This document shows, piece after piece, positions 1 through 5,569 of a stretch of DNA of 5,636 nucleotides. The position numbers and the translations under genes were made by a program. The notes under the pieces were generated by a model. The model did no database searches, was not told the origin of the DNA, and saw nothing but the letters and a program-made list of their open reading frames with translations. The number at the start of each line of letters is the position of its first letter. Position 1 is the stretch's first letter. The stretch comes from Cytophagales bacterium (lineage in GTDB: Bacteria > Bacteroidota > Bacteroidia > Cytophagales > Cyclobacteriaceae), in contig DAHVFH010000198.1 in NCBI GenBank assembly GCA_027317105.1, forward strand, positions 1 to 5,636. Reading direction: 5' to 3'.

Positions 1-123
1 GGTTACTCCTTTGCCGATGAGGAGTATTTTGAGGAGCTTGGCTACAGCGTGATCCGTTTTATTGGATTTACCAAAGCATCAAGAGCACTAAAAGTAGCAT
101 GCCGAATTGGTGAAAATGGCTAA
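1..123 (+). CDS. C-terminal 40 codons of an unidentified protein (5' end outside window)
   Basis: Frame 1 is open from the first base to a TAA at 121-123 and reads as plausible protein, with an acidic/aromatic stretch (FADEEYFEELGY) followed by VIRFIGF and a basic tail ending in GENG. The run 'EYFEELGYSVIRF' faintly recalls the end of DUF559-type endonuclease-like domains, where a Tyr-Leu-x-x-x-Gly-Tyr motif precedes an 'RF'. The residues after it do not follow that family, so I do not assign a function. The small gene at 239 follows on the same strand after 115 bp and appears to have its own promoter, so the two need not be one operon. I see no convincing hairpin terminator behind the stop. 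Confidence 0.6.
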   Translation, partial: GYSFADEEYFEELGYSVIRFIGFTKASRALKVACRIGENG

Positions 124-209
124 ATCATCACGCTTGATGCAAGAATCCCTTCAGTGGAAGAAATTATTTCTGACTTCTGTAAATACTGTTAGGTTAAAAA
201 TCTTTTTAT

Positions 210-217
210 TAAATTTG
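210..217 (+). promoter_or_regulatory. Bacteroidota -7 box (TAAATTTG) for the 51-aa gene
   Basis: TAAATTTG matches the TAnnTTTG -7 consensus of Bacteroidota sigma factors exactly. It ends 21 bases before the ATG at 239, close to the spacing seen upstream of asd (23) and lemA (17). A matching TTG-type -33 element at the expected distance is not clear; only 'ctgtta' around 186-191 is near. The A/T-rich setting makes a chance match possible. Confidence 0.45.
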
Positions 218-238
218 AAATACTTTATCAAAGCTAAC

Positions 239-394
239 ATGGCTAAAACAGCAACAAAAATCAGTAAACAGGAAAATCCGTTTTTAACATCGATGACCAA
301 TGGCTTATGGGAAAAATTGGACAAGAGTCGGCAAAGAGTGTCAAAGGAAGAAATGGTTAAGCGAATAAATAAGATAAAAGAAAAAGATTCTTAA
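239..394 (+). CDS. small basic hypothetical protein, 51 aa
   Basis: The ATG at 239 opens a 51-codon frame ending in TAA at 392-394. The product begins MAKTATKISKQ and ends in a charged, probably helical tail (SKEEMVKRINKIKEKDS). It is rich in lysine and strongly basic, with one Trp in 'GLWEKLDKSRQR', and has no signal peptide or membrane segment. The same frame extends upstream to a TTG at 107, which would give 95 aa and overlap the preceding gene by 17 bases. I prefer the ATG at 239 because a -7 box sits 21 bases before it and because the upstream extension reads as low-quality protein. I do not recognise a family. Small size, positive charge and lone position fit a nucleic-acid-binding or antitoxin-like protein, but that is only a guess. 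It converges on the large secreted-protein gene with 11 bp between stops and no visible terminator. Confidence 0.5.
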   Translation: MAKTATKISKQENPFLTSMTNGLWEKLDKSRQRVSKEEMVKRINKIKEKDS

Positions 395-405
395 TCAGCG
401 AATTC

Positions 406-2994
406 TCACTTCCCAATGACAGCTCGCTTACGATAAACATTTACCGAACCGGTATCGTCAAAAACTTCAAACCAAACAACATAGTAACCCATCCGCGCCC
501 GGCTGCCGTCATCACGGTCGCCATCCCAGCGGTAAAAGCCTTCCAAGCCAAGGGTTTCATTGTTAGCTAGGGTTTTGATCAGTCTGCCCTCTGCATCCAG
601 AATTTTAACATTTGCCACTTTACCGCCTTGATCAAACTTGTAATTGATTTTAGAAAAGTCTCGGCCGGGAACCGAAGGTGAAAAAATCTGTGGATCAAGT
701 GTAATCGCATTGTCATTGATGGAAGATTCTGGTCTTGAGTTTGAGTTCACGTACCCAGGGGTGGCGAAACCGGCCGTTGAACTGGCCGACCTCCAGTTGC
801 TGGGATCGTTGGTCAATTCAGAAAAAGAAATTCGTTCGAGCGAAATGCCTTCGTTGTCTTTCAAAAATGGTGAATGCATTTTCTGCGAATAACTGAAGTG
901 ATCAATTACAAGGGATTGATCATTTTGAAGTGCAATCGTTCCCTGATCGTTCGGTAAAGTGGGCAAAGAGGCCTTCAGTAAATTTTTAGAAATGGCTTGC
1001 GGATATTGATTGGTTAACAAATCCGGGAAGGAAGCGAACACGCAATACGCTTTCGGAGTTAAAATAAAATCATCTGTAGTGATTGCTTTGGCATTGATGA
1101 AAGTATTGCCCTCAAAATTTCCCAATTGCCAGTTTTTTAGATTGATATATTTTGGCGATTGGTTATAAACTTCCAAGAAATCCACGCCACCAGCCCGTGG
1201 GTTAAAAAGAATTTCGTTGATTACTAAATCAAGGCTGTCGGCTTTTTCGGGCAAAGCAAAAGAAAGCTTATTGAAGTTTGGTTGGACGAGGTTTCCGCTG
1301 CAATCATAAAGTTTATTCACTTCGATTGCGTACAGTTCGCGTAGCGCCAGGGCTTGAGTCAATTCAATCGTGATTTGTTGCAAAGTGATGTCTGTGAAAT
1401 AGGATTTCGCAATAGGAATGGATGGTGTTATCGTGAATTCAGCTGGCGAAAGGTCTTTCTCTAATTTCTCATTGAAATTCATTTTCAAAATAGTTGGCGA
1501 TAGCGGAGAAATCGCCACCAACTGCGGGCCAATTAGATCAGGTTTGTTTGCGAAGATTGAATTTTGTTTTCCGGGGGTTCCTCCTGATGGATTTTCAGAC
1601 GCTGCCCAATTATCTTGTTCGCTGCAAACGTTTTTTGGATCAATAATTTCAATCGACCAGCCGCCCTCTTGTTTATCGATATCATGATACCAAGCCAACG
1701 TATAATTGACCGAATCGATTGTTGTATTGGAAGGATCACGCAGCGTAAGATGGTCTCCACTATTGTTGAGTGTAGGGAAATTCGGAACGCCAATCGCTCT
1801 TCCGTACCCGTTAAATATATTAACATTAGCAGATGCCACAACAATCCAATATTCCTGTGGCAAAATAATCTGGCTTCCAAGCACAGCTGTTGAAGTCCCA
1901 TCAGAAAATTTCCAACCCGATAAATTAAATGGATTAGTACTTCGATTGTAAACCTCAACATATTCCTGAGCCGGCAAACCTACTTGCGGACTCGGATCGG
2001 GAAAAATTTCTGTGAAGATGATATCTTTAGACAAGGCGGGCATCGATTGAAAAAACAAAAATGCTAAAGATGAACTATTCATTGCATTCCCTGCCAAATC
2101 TTTTACTCCTGAAACAGTGATTTGATTTTGGATGCCGTTAGAAAAAATTTTTGTGAAGTTAAGGATGACAGATTTTCCGTCAGGTTGTAAGCTCACTGAG
2201 TTAGGATTTCCAATCGTATTACTTACTTCATAGTTAGCGGTCGACTGGGAGGAAACGGGATCGAGTAGTTCATCAAAAACAATGGATATGGTGGAAGAGG
2301 AAGCTACCTGAACGGTCTGGACAGCAGGTGGTGTTTTGTCCGTTTGGGGTGGACCTGCATAGAAATTATCGTAATAGAATTTTGTTGAGTTGCTTACCGT
2401 ATAGGTACAGAGCACCCCAAAATATAAAGAAGAATTATACGTGAGGTCAGTGCCACTGGCATCCAAAACAAAACTATTCCCTCCTGAATAATCAACATTC
2501 AAACTCCAGAGTCCATTGCCATCCCGAGTTATTTTTATATTCACCGCAAATGAATTAGCTACCCCACCAGCAGTTCCCCGGCAAACGGAAGTAGAAATAT
2601 TTCCAGTTTGTCTAAATAATTCGATCGCGTCATTCGAACCAGCTTCTCCAAATTGTAAATAATAGCCATTCAATGGCTGTGTCAAATCAGCCTGATCACT
2701 GGTTAAATAAACTCTTCCAAAATTGTTGGCTGAAGATGAAAAGCTTTGTTTGACATAAAACAGCCATTGGAAATTGTCAAGCGAAGCTGATGAAAAAGCT
2801 GTTGACAAATAAGAAGTGCCCGCTACGGTGTTGTTAAGCTGCAATTGGTTTGCGGTATTGACAACGAACTGGGAAACCGACCCCAACCAGGTTGGGCTGT
2901 TTGAGAAATCTCCATCGGAGAAGTCGTCATCTACTTGAGCAAAACAAACAGTCGTTATGCCAACTAAGAAAATAATCGTCTTAATTTTCTTCAT
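406..2994 (-). CDS. secreted multidomain lamin-tail-domain protein with FlgD-like C-terminus
   Basis: 862 aa, a full-length exported protein. Residues 1-19 are a Sec signal peptide (KK, hydrophobic core, then VCFA before Q20). Residues about 20-215 form a beta-rich region resembling a concanavalin-A-like lectin fold (DDDFSDGDF start, 'YYLQFGEAGSNDAIELFR'). Residues about 220-315 are an SbsA/Big_5-type Ig-like domain (TPPAV start, 'IVFDELLDP', 'VSGVKDLAGN'). Residues about 323-440 are a lamin tail domain ('DIIFTEIFPDP', 'EYVEVYNRS', 'NLSGWKFSDG'). Residues about 485-580 are a second Ig-like domain ('LKMNFNEKLE', 'NKLYDCSGNL'). Residues about 588-700 are a second lamin tail domain ('LVINEILFNP', 'DFLEVYNQS', 'INLKNWQLG'). 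Residues about 765-862 are a FlgD-type Ig domain ('VKILDAEGRLIK', 'YRWDGDRDDG', 'GYYVVWFEV') ending in the basic tail RKRAVIGK. The C-terminus resembles domains used for type IX secretion or surface anchoring in this phylum; that destination is inferred. No catalytic motif is visible, so a structural or binding role is likeliest. Confidence 0.9.
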   Translation of the reverse strand: MKKIKTIIFLVGITTVCFAQVDDDFSDGDFSNSPTWLGSVSQFVVNTANQLQLNNTVAGTSYLSTAFSSASLDNFQWLFYVKQSFSSSANNFGRVYLTSDQADLTQPLNGYYLQFGEAGSNDAIELFRQTGNISTSVCRGTAGGVANSFAVNIKITRDGNGLWSLNVDYSGGNSFVLDASGTDLTYNSSLYFGVLCTYTVSNSTKFYYDNFYAGPPQTDKTPPAVQTVQVASSSTISIVFDELLDPVSSQSTANYEVSNTIGNPNSVSLQPDGKSVILNFTKIFSNGIQNQITVSGVKDLAGNAMNSSSLAFLFFQSMPALSKDIIFTEIFPDPSPQVGLPAQEYVEVYNRSTNPFNLSGWKFSDGTSTAVLGSQIILPQEYWIVVASANVNIFNGYGRAIGVPNFPTLNNSGDHLTLRDPSNTTIDSVNYTLAWYHDIDKQEGGWSIEIIDPKNVCSEQDNWAASENPSGGTPGKQNSIFANKPDLIGPQLVAISPLSPTILKMNFNEKLEKDLSPAEFTITPSIPIAKSYFTDITLQQITIELTQALALRELYAIEVNKLYDCSGNLVQPNFNKLSFALPEKADSLDLVINEILFNPRAGGVDFLEVYNQSPKYINLKNWQLGNFEGNTFINAKAITTDDFILTPKAYCVFASFPDLLTNQYPQAISKNLLKASLPTLPNDQGTIALQNDQSLVIDHFSYSQKMHSPFLKDNEGISLERISFSELTNDPSNWRSASSTAGFATPGYVNSNSRPESSINDNAITLDPQIFSPSVPGRDFSKINYKFDQGGKVANVKILDAEGRLIKTLANNETLGLEGFYRWDGDRDDGSRARMGYYVVWFEVFDDTGSVNVYRKRAVIGK

Positions 2995-3004
2995 AGCGTC
3001 ATTC

Positions 3005-3012
3005 CAAAAATA
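3005..3012 (-). promoter_or_regulatory. -7 box (TATTTTTG on minus strand) for the lamin-tail gene
   Basis: Read on the minus strand, these bases are TATTTTTG, an exact TAnnTTTG match. The box ends 10 bases before the ATG at 2994, so the leader would be very short or nearly absent. No clean TTG-type -33 element lies 17-23 bases upstream (the sequence there is A/T-rich). It forms the left arm of a palindrome with the asd -7 box. Confidence 0.5.
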
Positions 3013-3013
3013 G

Positions 3014-3021
3014 TATTTTTG
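3014..3021 (+). promoter_or_regulatory. -7 box (TATTTTTG) for asd
   Basis: TATTTTTG is an exact TAnnTTTG match ending 23 bases before the asd ATG. A -33 element would have to fall inside the first codons of the divergent gene, around 2986-2995, where only a T-rich 'ttttctt' is seen. The leader 'ttcataaaaatttttaacaa' has no Shine-Dalgarno sequence, as is usual in this phylum. Confidence 0.55.
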
Positions 3022-3044
3022 CCGTTCATAAAAATTTTTAACAA

Positions 3045-4040
3045 ATGAAATTAGCTGTTGTTGGCGCTACCGGGTTGGTAGGCCAGGAAGTTTTGAAAGT
3101 AATCGATGAGCGCAGCATCGAATTTGATGAATTGTATTTAATCGCCTCTGCCAAATCGGTAGGCCAGAAAATGAAATTTAAGGGTAAGGAATACACGATA
3201 AAAAGCATTGAGGAGGGTTGTACGTTGGCAGCGGATGTGGCCATCTTTTCAGCCGGAGGCGGCACCTCTTTGGAGTGGGCACCAAAATATGCTGACAAGG
3301 GCACAATCGTAATCGACAACTCTTCCGCATGGCGTATGGATCCTACTAAAAAATTAGTCGTACCGGAAATCAATGGTCATGTGTTAAAAATCGATGACCG
3401 TATTATCGCGAATCCAAATTGTTCGACCATCCAGATGGTGATGGCACTCGCCCCATTGCATGTAAAATATAAAATAAAACGCATCGTGGTTTCGACTTAT
3501 CAATCTGTGACCGGCACAGGCAAGGATGCAGTTCAGCAAATGATGGAAGAACGCAGTGGGGTTACCAGTGGAATAAAAGTGTATCCACACCGTATTGACA
3601 TGAACGCCTTGCCACATATTGATTCATTCCTGGATAATGGGTACACCAAAGAAGAAATGAAAATGGTGAACGAAACACACAAAATTATTGGCGACAACAC
3701 CATTGGTGTAACGGCTACCACCGTGCGCATTCCGGCAATCGGTGGACATTCTGAAGCTGTGAATGTGGAGTTTTATAAAGACTTTGATTTAAAAGAAGTG
3801 CGGGAAATTCTAGAAAGCGCTCCCGGTGTGATTGTTCAAGATGATGTGAAGAACAATGTTTACCCGATGCCTATCAATTCGCATGGTAAAGACGAAGTAT
3901 TTGTAGGTCGCTTGCGCAGGGATGAATCCCAGCCCAATACCTTAAACATGTGGATTGTAAGCGACAATCTTCGCAAAGGAGCCGCCACCAATGCCGTGCA
4001 AATTGCTGAATTTTTGATGGAAAAGAGTTTGGTTTATTAA
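3045..4040 (+). CDS. asd: aspartate-semialdehyde dehydrogenase
   Basis: 331 aa, full length for the shorter form of this enzyme. It reduces L-aspartyl-4-phosphate with NADPH to L-aspartate 4-semialdehyde in the cytosol, the branch point to lysine/diaminopimelate, threonine and methionine. The N-terminal Rossmann motif is GATGLVG (G7, G10, G13). 'DNSSAWRM' at 91-98 supplies the conserved substrate-phosphate region with R97. The catalytic cysteine is C126 in 'ANPNCSTIQ'. Q153 in 'STYQSVTGTG', E210/K213 in 'ETHK', R228 and the acid/base histidine H235 in 'RIPAIGGHSEAVN' follow. The C-terminal 'SDNLRKGAATNAVQIAE' is the family's closing helix. All key residues are present, so the enzyme should be active. 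It is divergent from the secreted-protein gene and 28 bp upstream of lemA, with which it could be co-transcribed. No attenuator or riboswitch fits in the 50-bp upstream gap. Confidence 0.97.
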   Translation: MKLAVVGATGLVGQEVLKVIDERSIEFDELYLIASAKSVGQKMKFKGKEYTIKSIEEGCTLAADVAIFSAGGGTSLEWAPKYADKGTIVIDNSSAWRMDPTKKLVVPEINGHVLKIDDRIIANPNCSTIQMVMALAPLHVKYKIKRIVVSTYQSVTGTGKDAVQQMMEERSGVTSGIKVYPHRIDMNALPHIDSFLDNGYTKEEMKMVNETHKIIGDNTIGVTATTVRIPAIGGHSEAVNVEFYKDFDLKEVREILESAPGVIVQDDVKNNVYPMPINSHGKDEVFVGRLRRDESQPNTLNMWIVSDNLRKGAATNAVQIAEFLMEKSLVY

Positions 4041-4043
4041 TTG

Positions 4044-4051
4044 TAATTTTG
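4044..4051 (+). promoter_or_regulatory. -7 box (TAATTTTG) for lemA
   Basis: TAATTTTG matches TAnnTTTG exactly and ends 17 bases before the lemA ATG. It begins three bases after the asd stop codon. TTTG motifs at 4013-4016 and 4028-4031 lie at 27 and 12 bases from the box, neither at the usual 17-23 spacing. lemA may thus have its own start in addition to read-through from asd. Confidence 0.45.
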
Positions 4052-4068
4052 ATCTAAATAAAAATAAT

Positions 4069-4647
4069 ATGAGCAAAGGATTAATCACTGTATTGATAGT
4101 AATTGGAGCCATTGTAGTTGTTGTAGGAGGTTTTTTTATGTGGGGAACCGGAGTTTATGATAGTGCCGTCAAAGCGCAGGAAAACGTGAATGAATCATTC
4201 AGCAACGTTCAGGCTGCTTACCAAAGAAGGGCCGATCTTATACCCAGCTTAGTGGCTACCGTAAAAGGCGCTGCCGAAAATGAAAAAGGCATCCTCACCC
4301 AGGTAACGCAAGCAAGGGCAGGTATCGTTGGAGCCAAGACGCCAGAAGATTTGGATATTGCCGGACGTAAAATAAACACTGCGATCAATCTCGCTTTCGA
4401 GGCGTATCCTCAAATTCGCTCAACAGAAAATTTTCAAGAACTGCAATCGCAATTGGAAGGTACTGAAAACCGAATCAATGTGGCTCGTCAGCGCTATAAT
4501 GAGACCATCAAGTTATATAATTCTTACGTGCGCGGCTATTTTAAAAGAATGGCGTTGAACATGTTTGGCGGTGGCGAAGATTTTTCGGTTAGGAAGGGTT
4601 TTGAAGCTGCTGCTGGTGCCGAGAAAGCCCCCGAAGTTAAATTCTGA
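4069..4647 (+). CDS. lemA: LemA family membrane protein
   Basis: 192 aa, close to the usual family length. Residues about 5-25 (LITVLIVIGAIVVVVGGFF) are one N-terminal membrane helix, followed by a mostly helical soluble domain. Family hallmarks are 'NVNESFSNVQAAYQRRADLIPSLV' spread over 39-62, 'TVKGAAENE' at 64-72, 'ENFQELQSQLEGTENRI' at 120-136 and 'VARQRYNETIKLYNSYV' at 138-154, with the common ending 'APEVKF'. The biochemical role of LemA is not settled. The segment after the last long helix reads 'RGYFKRMALNMFGGGEDF', where many homologues have a Phe-Pro turn followed by a short hydrophobic stretch; this is a local variation, not a frameshift. Many lemA genes precede a TPM-domain (YgcG-like) gene; here a strong terminator follows instead, so lemA ends its transcription unit. 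The leader is A-rich with no Shine-Dalgarno sequence. Confidence 0.95.
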   Translation: MSKGLITVLIVIGAIVVVVGGFFMWGTGVYDSAVKAQENVNESFSNVQAAYQRRADLIPSLVATVKGAAENEKGILTQVTQARAGIVGAKTPEDLDIAGRKINTAINLAFEAYPQIRSTENFQELQSQLEGTENRINVARQRYNETIKLYNSYVRGYFKRMALNMFGGGEDFSVRKGFEAAAGAEKAPEVKF

Positions 4648-4670
4648 TCTAAAAATTAAAATTTATGAAG

Positions 4671-4700
4671 CGCCTCAACTATTTGGTTGGGGCGTTTTTT
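4671..4700 (+). terminator. intrinsic terminator after lemA
   Basis: Arms CGCCTCAAC (4671-4679) and GTTGGGGCG (4686-4694) form a 9-bp G/C-rich stem with one G-T wobble and a 6-base loop (tatttg), followed directly by six T (4695-4700). It lies 23 bases after the lemA stop. On the opposite strand the stem is followed only by an interrupted T-rich run, so it could at best weakly stop transcription of the convergent PIN-like gene. Confidence 0.92.
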
Positions 4701-4771
4701 GTTTGACAACCTTTTCGATACTCTGTTTTCATTTTTTTCGTTCAATTCTTAACTCTCTTTCGATTAGAAAA

Positions 4772-5248
4772 TCATTTAATATCTATACATTCGACTCCAT
4801 TTTTTCTTGCGATTGTCGGCATTTTATTTGGCTTCGTTTTACTTTCATTGGAAATCAAAACACAGTTGTGAATTTTGCAATAACCAATCAGGTAAGGATC
4901 AGCTTCTTCCTTGCCTTCAGCTTGTTTACTCGCCTTTAAGAATCCTGAGCTATACTCTTGATTAATAATTGGAATTGCTGCATTGATACTCGCTGCATCT
5001 GTTGATACAATCAAAGTCCTTTTCCAAGTTTTTATCCATTTTTTAAGAAATTCTTCTTTGCCTTCATAGTCGTTGATTTCCTGTTCGACAAAATCAATGG
5101 TTTTAAAACATCCTTGACGAATTAACTCTTCAATTTCTTCCCAGATGGCTGTAAAAACTGGAATCTCCTTTTTAAATGTAAAGTCTAAATGAATTAGGGC
5201 ATTGGTATCAATAACGTAGACTCGTTGATTGGCATTAAACAAGTCCAT
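4772..5248 (-). CDS. PIN-like DUF4411 family protein (probable toxin-type RNase)
   Basis: 158 aa. The start 'RVYVIDTNALIHLDF' is the first PIN-domain strand with the metal-binding aspartate D14. Further likely metal ligands are E57 ('FVEQEIND'), D117 ('KEEADPYLIGYC') and E135 ('LISNES'). The ending 'KMPTIARKNGVECIDI' and the Trp-rich middle ('AIWEEIEELIRQG', 'WIKTW') match the DUF4411 PIN-like family. All four acidic positions of a PIN nuclease are therefore present, which suggests an intact Mg-dependent RNase fold; the RNA target is unknown. The ATG at 5246-5248 comes one base after the stop of the upstream frame (TAA-C-ATG), which suggests translational coupling. In this family the upstream neighbour is often an XRE/ImmA-IrrE protein, and the upstream frame here looks like its C-terminal remnant. 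I see no promoter of its own. Confidence 0.85.
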   Translation of the reverse strand: MDLFNANQRVYVIDTNALIHLDFTFKKEIPVFTAIWEEIEELIRQGCFKTIDFVEQEINDYEGKEEFLKKWIKTWKRTLIVSTDAASINAAIPIINQEYSSGFLKASKQAEGKEEADPYLIGYCKIHNCVLISNESKTKPNKMPTIARKNGVECIDIK

Positions 5249-5422
5249 GTTATGTGTTAAGTAGTTCCCTTGTTCTGGGTATATAAGAAAATCTTAAGCC
5301 AAGGAAGTCCGACAAGTCTTTCATGCCGATTCTATTCTGATCAAATGCCTTAAAAGCTAGCGATATGTAAGTACGTCCTCGTTCTTTGAATGATTCCTTG
5401 TGCATTTCTCTACCTTTTGGCT

Positions 5423-5439
5423 CTTTGGCCAGACCAAAG
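5423..5439. repeat. short inverted repeat, 6-bp arms
   Basis: CTTTGG (5423-5428) and CCAAAG (5434-5439) are perfect inverted copies around the 5-base spacer ccaga. An imperfect competing arm, CCTTTTGG, lies just to the left at 5413-5420. There is no T-run to make it a terminator. It lies in the stretch of the truncated frame that does not resemble the ImmA/IrrE family. Function unknown. Confidence 0.3.
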
Positions 5440-5477
5440 GTTGGTTTATTCCACGCCAAGTGTTTTTCAGAATAAAA

Positions 5478-5485
5478 TAACTTTG
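5478..5485 (+). promoter_or_regulatory. possible -7 box (TAACTTTG) reading toward the right edge
   Basis: TAACTTTG fits TAnnTTTG exactly on the plus strand. The next sizeable plus-strand start is the ATG at 5570, 84 bases further on, which would give a longer leader than for the other genes here. No clear -33 element is present. The match may be chance. Confidence 0.25.
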
Positions 5486-5532
5486 TAGTAAGGCCATGTT
5501 GCACTAAACCTTCGGTAGCTCTTGCGCACTTC

Positions 5533-5569
5533 GTTGTAAGTTGTATAGGTAAACCAAACTTCTACAACT
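5533..5569 (+). repeat. tandem GTTGTA units and an inverted repeat before the right-edge ORF
   Basis: GTTGTAA (5533-5539) and GTTGTAT (5540-5546) lie head to tail. AGTTGTA (5539-5545) is the exact inverse of TACAACT (5563-5569), giving a 7-bp stem with a 17-base loop that ends directly at the ATG of 5570. The arrangement could be a repressor-binding site, a leader hairpin or the terminal repeat region of a mobile element; the sequence alone does not decide. Confidence 0.35.

Larger units (their letters stand above)
5250..5504 (-). pseudogene. severed C-terminal remnant of an ImmA/IrrE-type partner protein
   Basis: The frame ends with TAA one base before the PIN-like gene. Its last 45 residues (RGRTYISLAFKAFDQN, then 'MKDLSDFLGLRFSYIP') resemble the closing segment of COG2856 ImmA/IrrE-type proteins, which typically read Gly-Arg-x-[FY]-[IV]-x-Leu-Val-x-x-Ala, then Gly-x-Ile, then Asp-x-x-x-[FY]-Leu-Gly. 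Such proteins carry an N-terminal helix-turn-helix and a HExxH zinc peptidase motif; neither is present here. The frame can be read from a GTG at 5502-5504 (84 aa) or an ATG giving about 51 aa, and it stays open to a stop at 5562-5564. The part before about residue 39 does not resemble the family. I infer that the gene lost its 5' portion by a rearrangement. Alternatively it is an unrelated small intact gene coupled to the PIN-like gene. Confidence in the remnant reading is moderate. Confidence 0.55.

Noticed and set aside
85..99. Resemblance between GCACTAAAAGTAGCA near the left edge and GCACTAAAGTAGCA at 5616-5629, considered as repeat ends flanking the window
   Set aside because: The match is short, includes an indel, does not extend on either side, and lies inside two different reading frames; chance is the simplest account.
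159..171. 13-bp palindrome AGAAATTATTTCT in the gap before the 51-aa gene, considered as a terminator or operator
   Set aside because: It has A/T-rich arms, a 1-base centre and no T-run; palindromes of this kind are common by chance in such sequence.
107..238. Upstream extension of the 51-aa gene to a TTG start, giving 95 aa
   Set aside because: It overlaps the preceding gene by 17 bases, lacks initiation signals, reads as poor protein, and lies before the -7 box that suits the ATG at 239.
644..1961. Open frames on both strands inside the secreted-protein gene (644-892, 1418-1687, 1615-1893 and 1706-1951 plus; 1533-1961 minus)
   Set aside because: They lie wholly within a well-supported 862-codon gene with continuous domain structure, and their translations show no family features.
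3038..3730. Minus-strand open frames opposite asd (3038-3373, 3384-3617, 3533-3730)
   Set aside because: They are antisense to a fully intact asd and read as composition-driven frames.
4565..4939. A 124-codon plus-strand frame across the end of lemA
   Set aside because: It runs through the lemA terminator and over the end of the convergent PIN-like gene, and its Phe/Ser-rich translation is typical of noncoding A/T-rich DNA.
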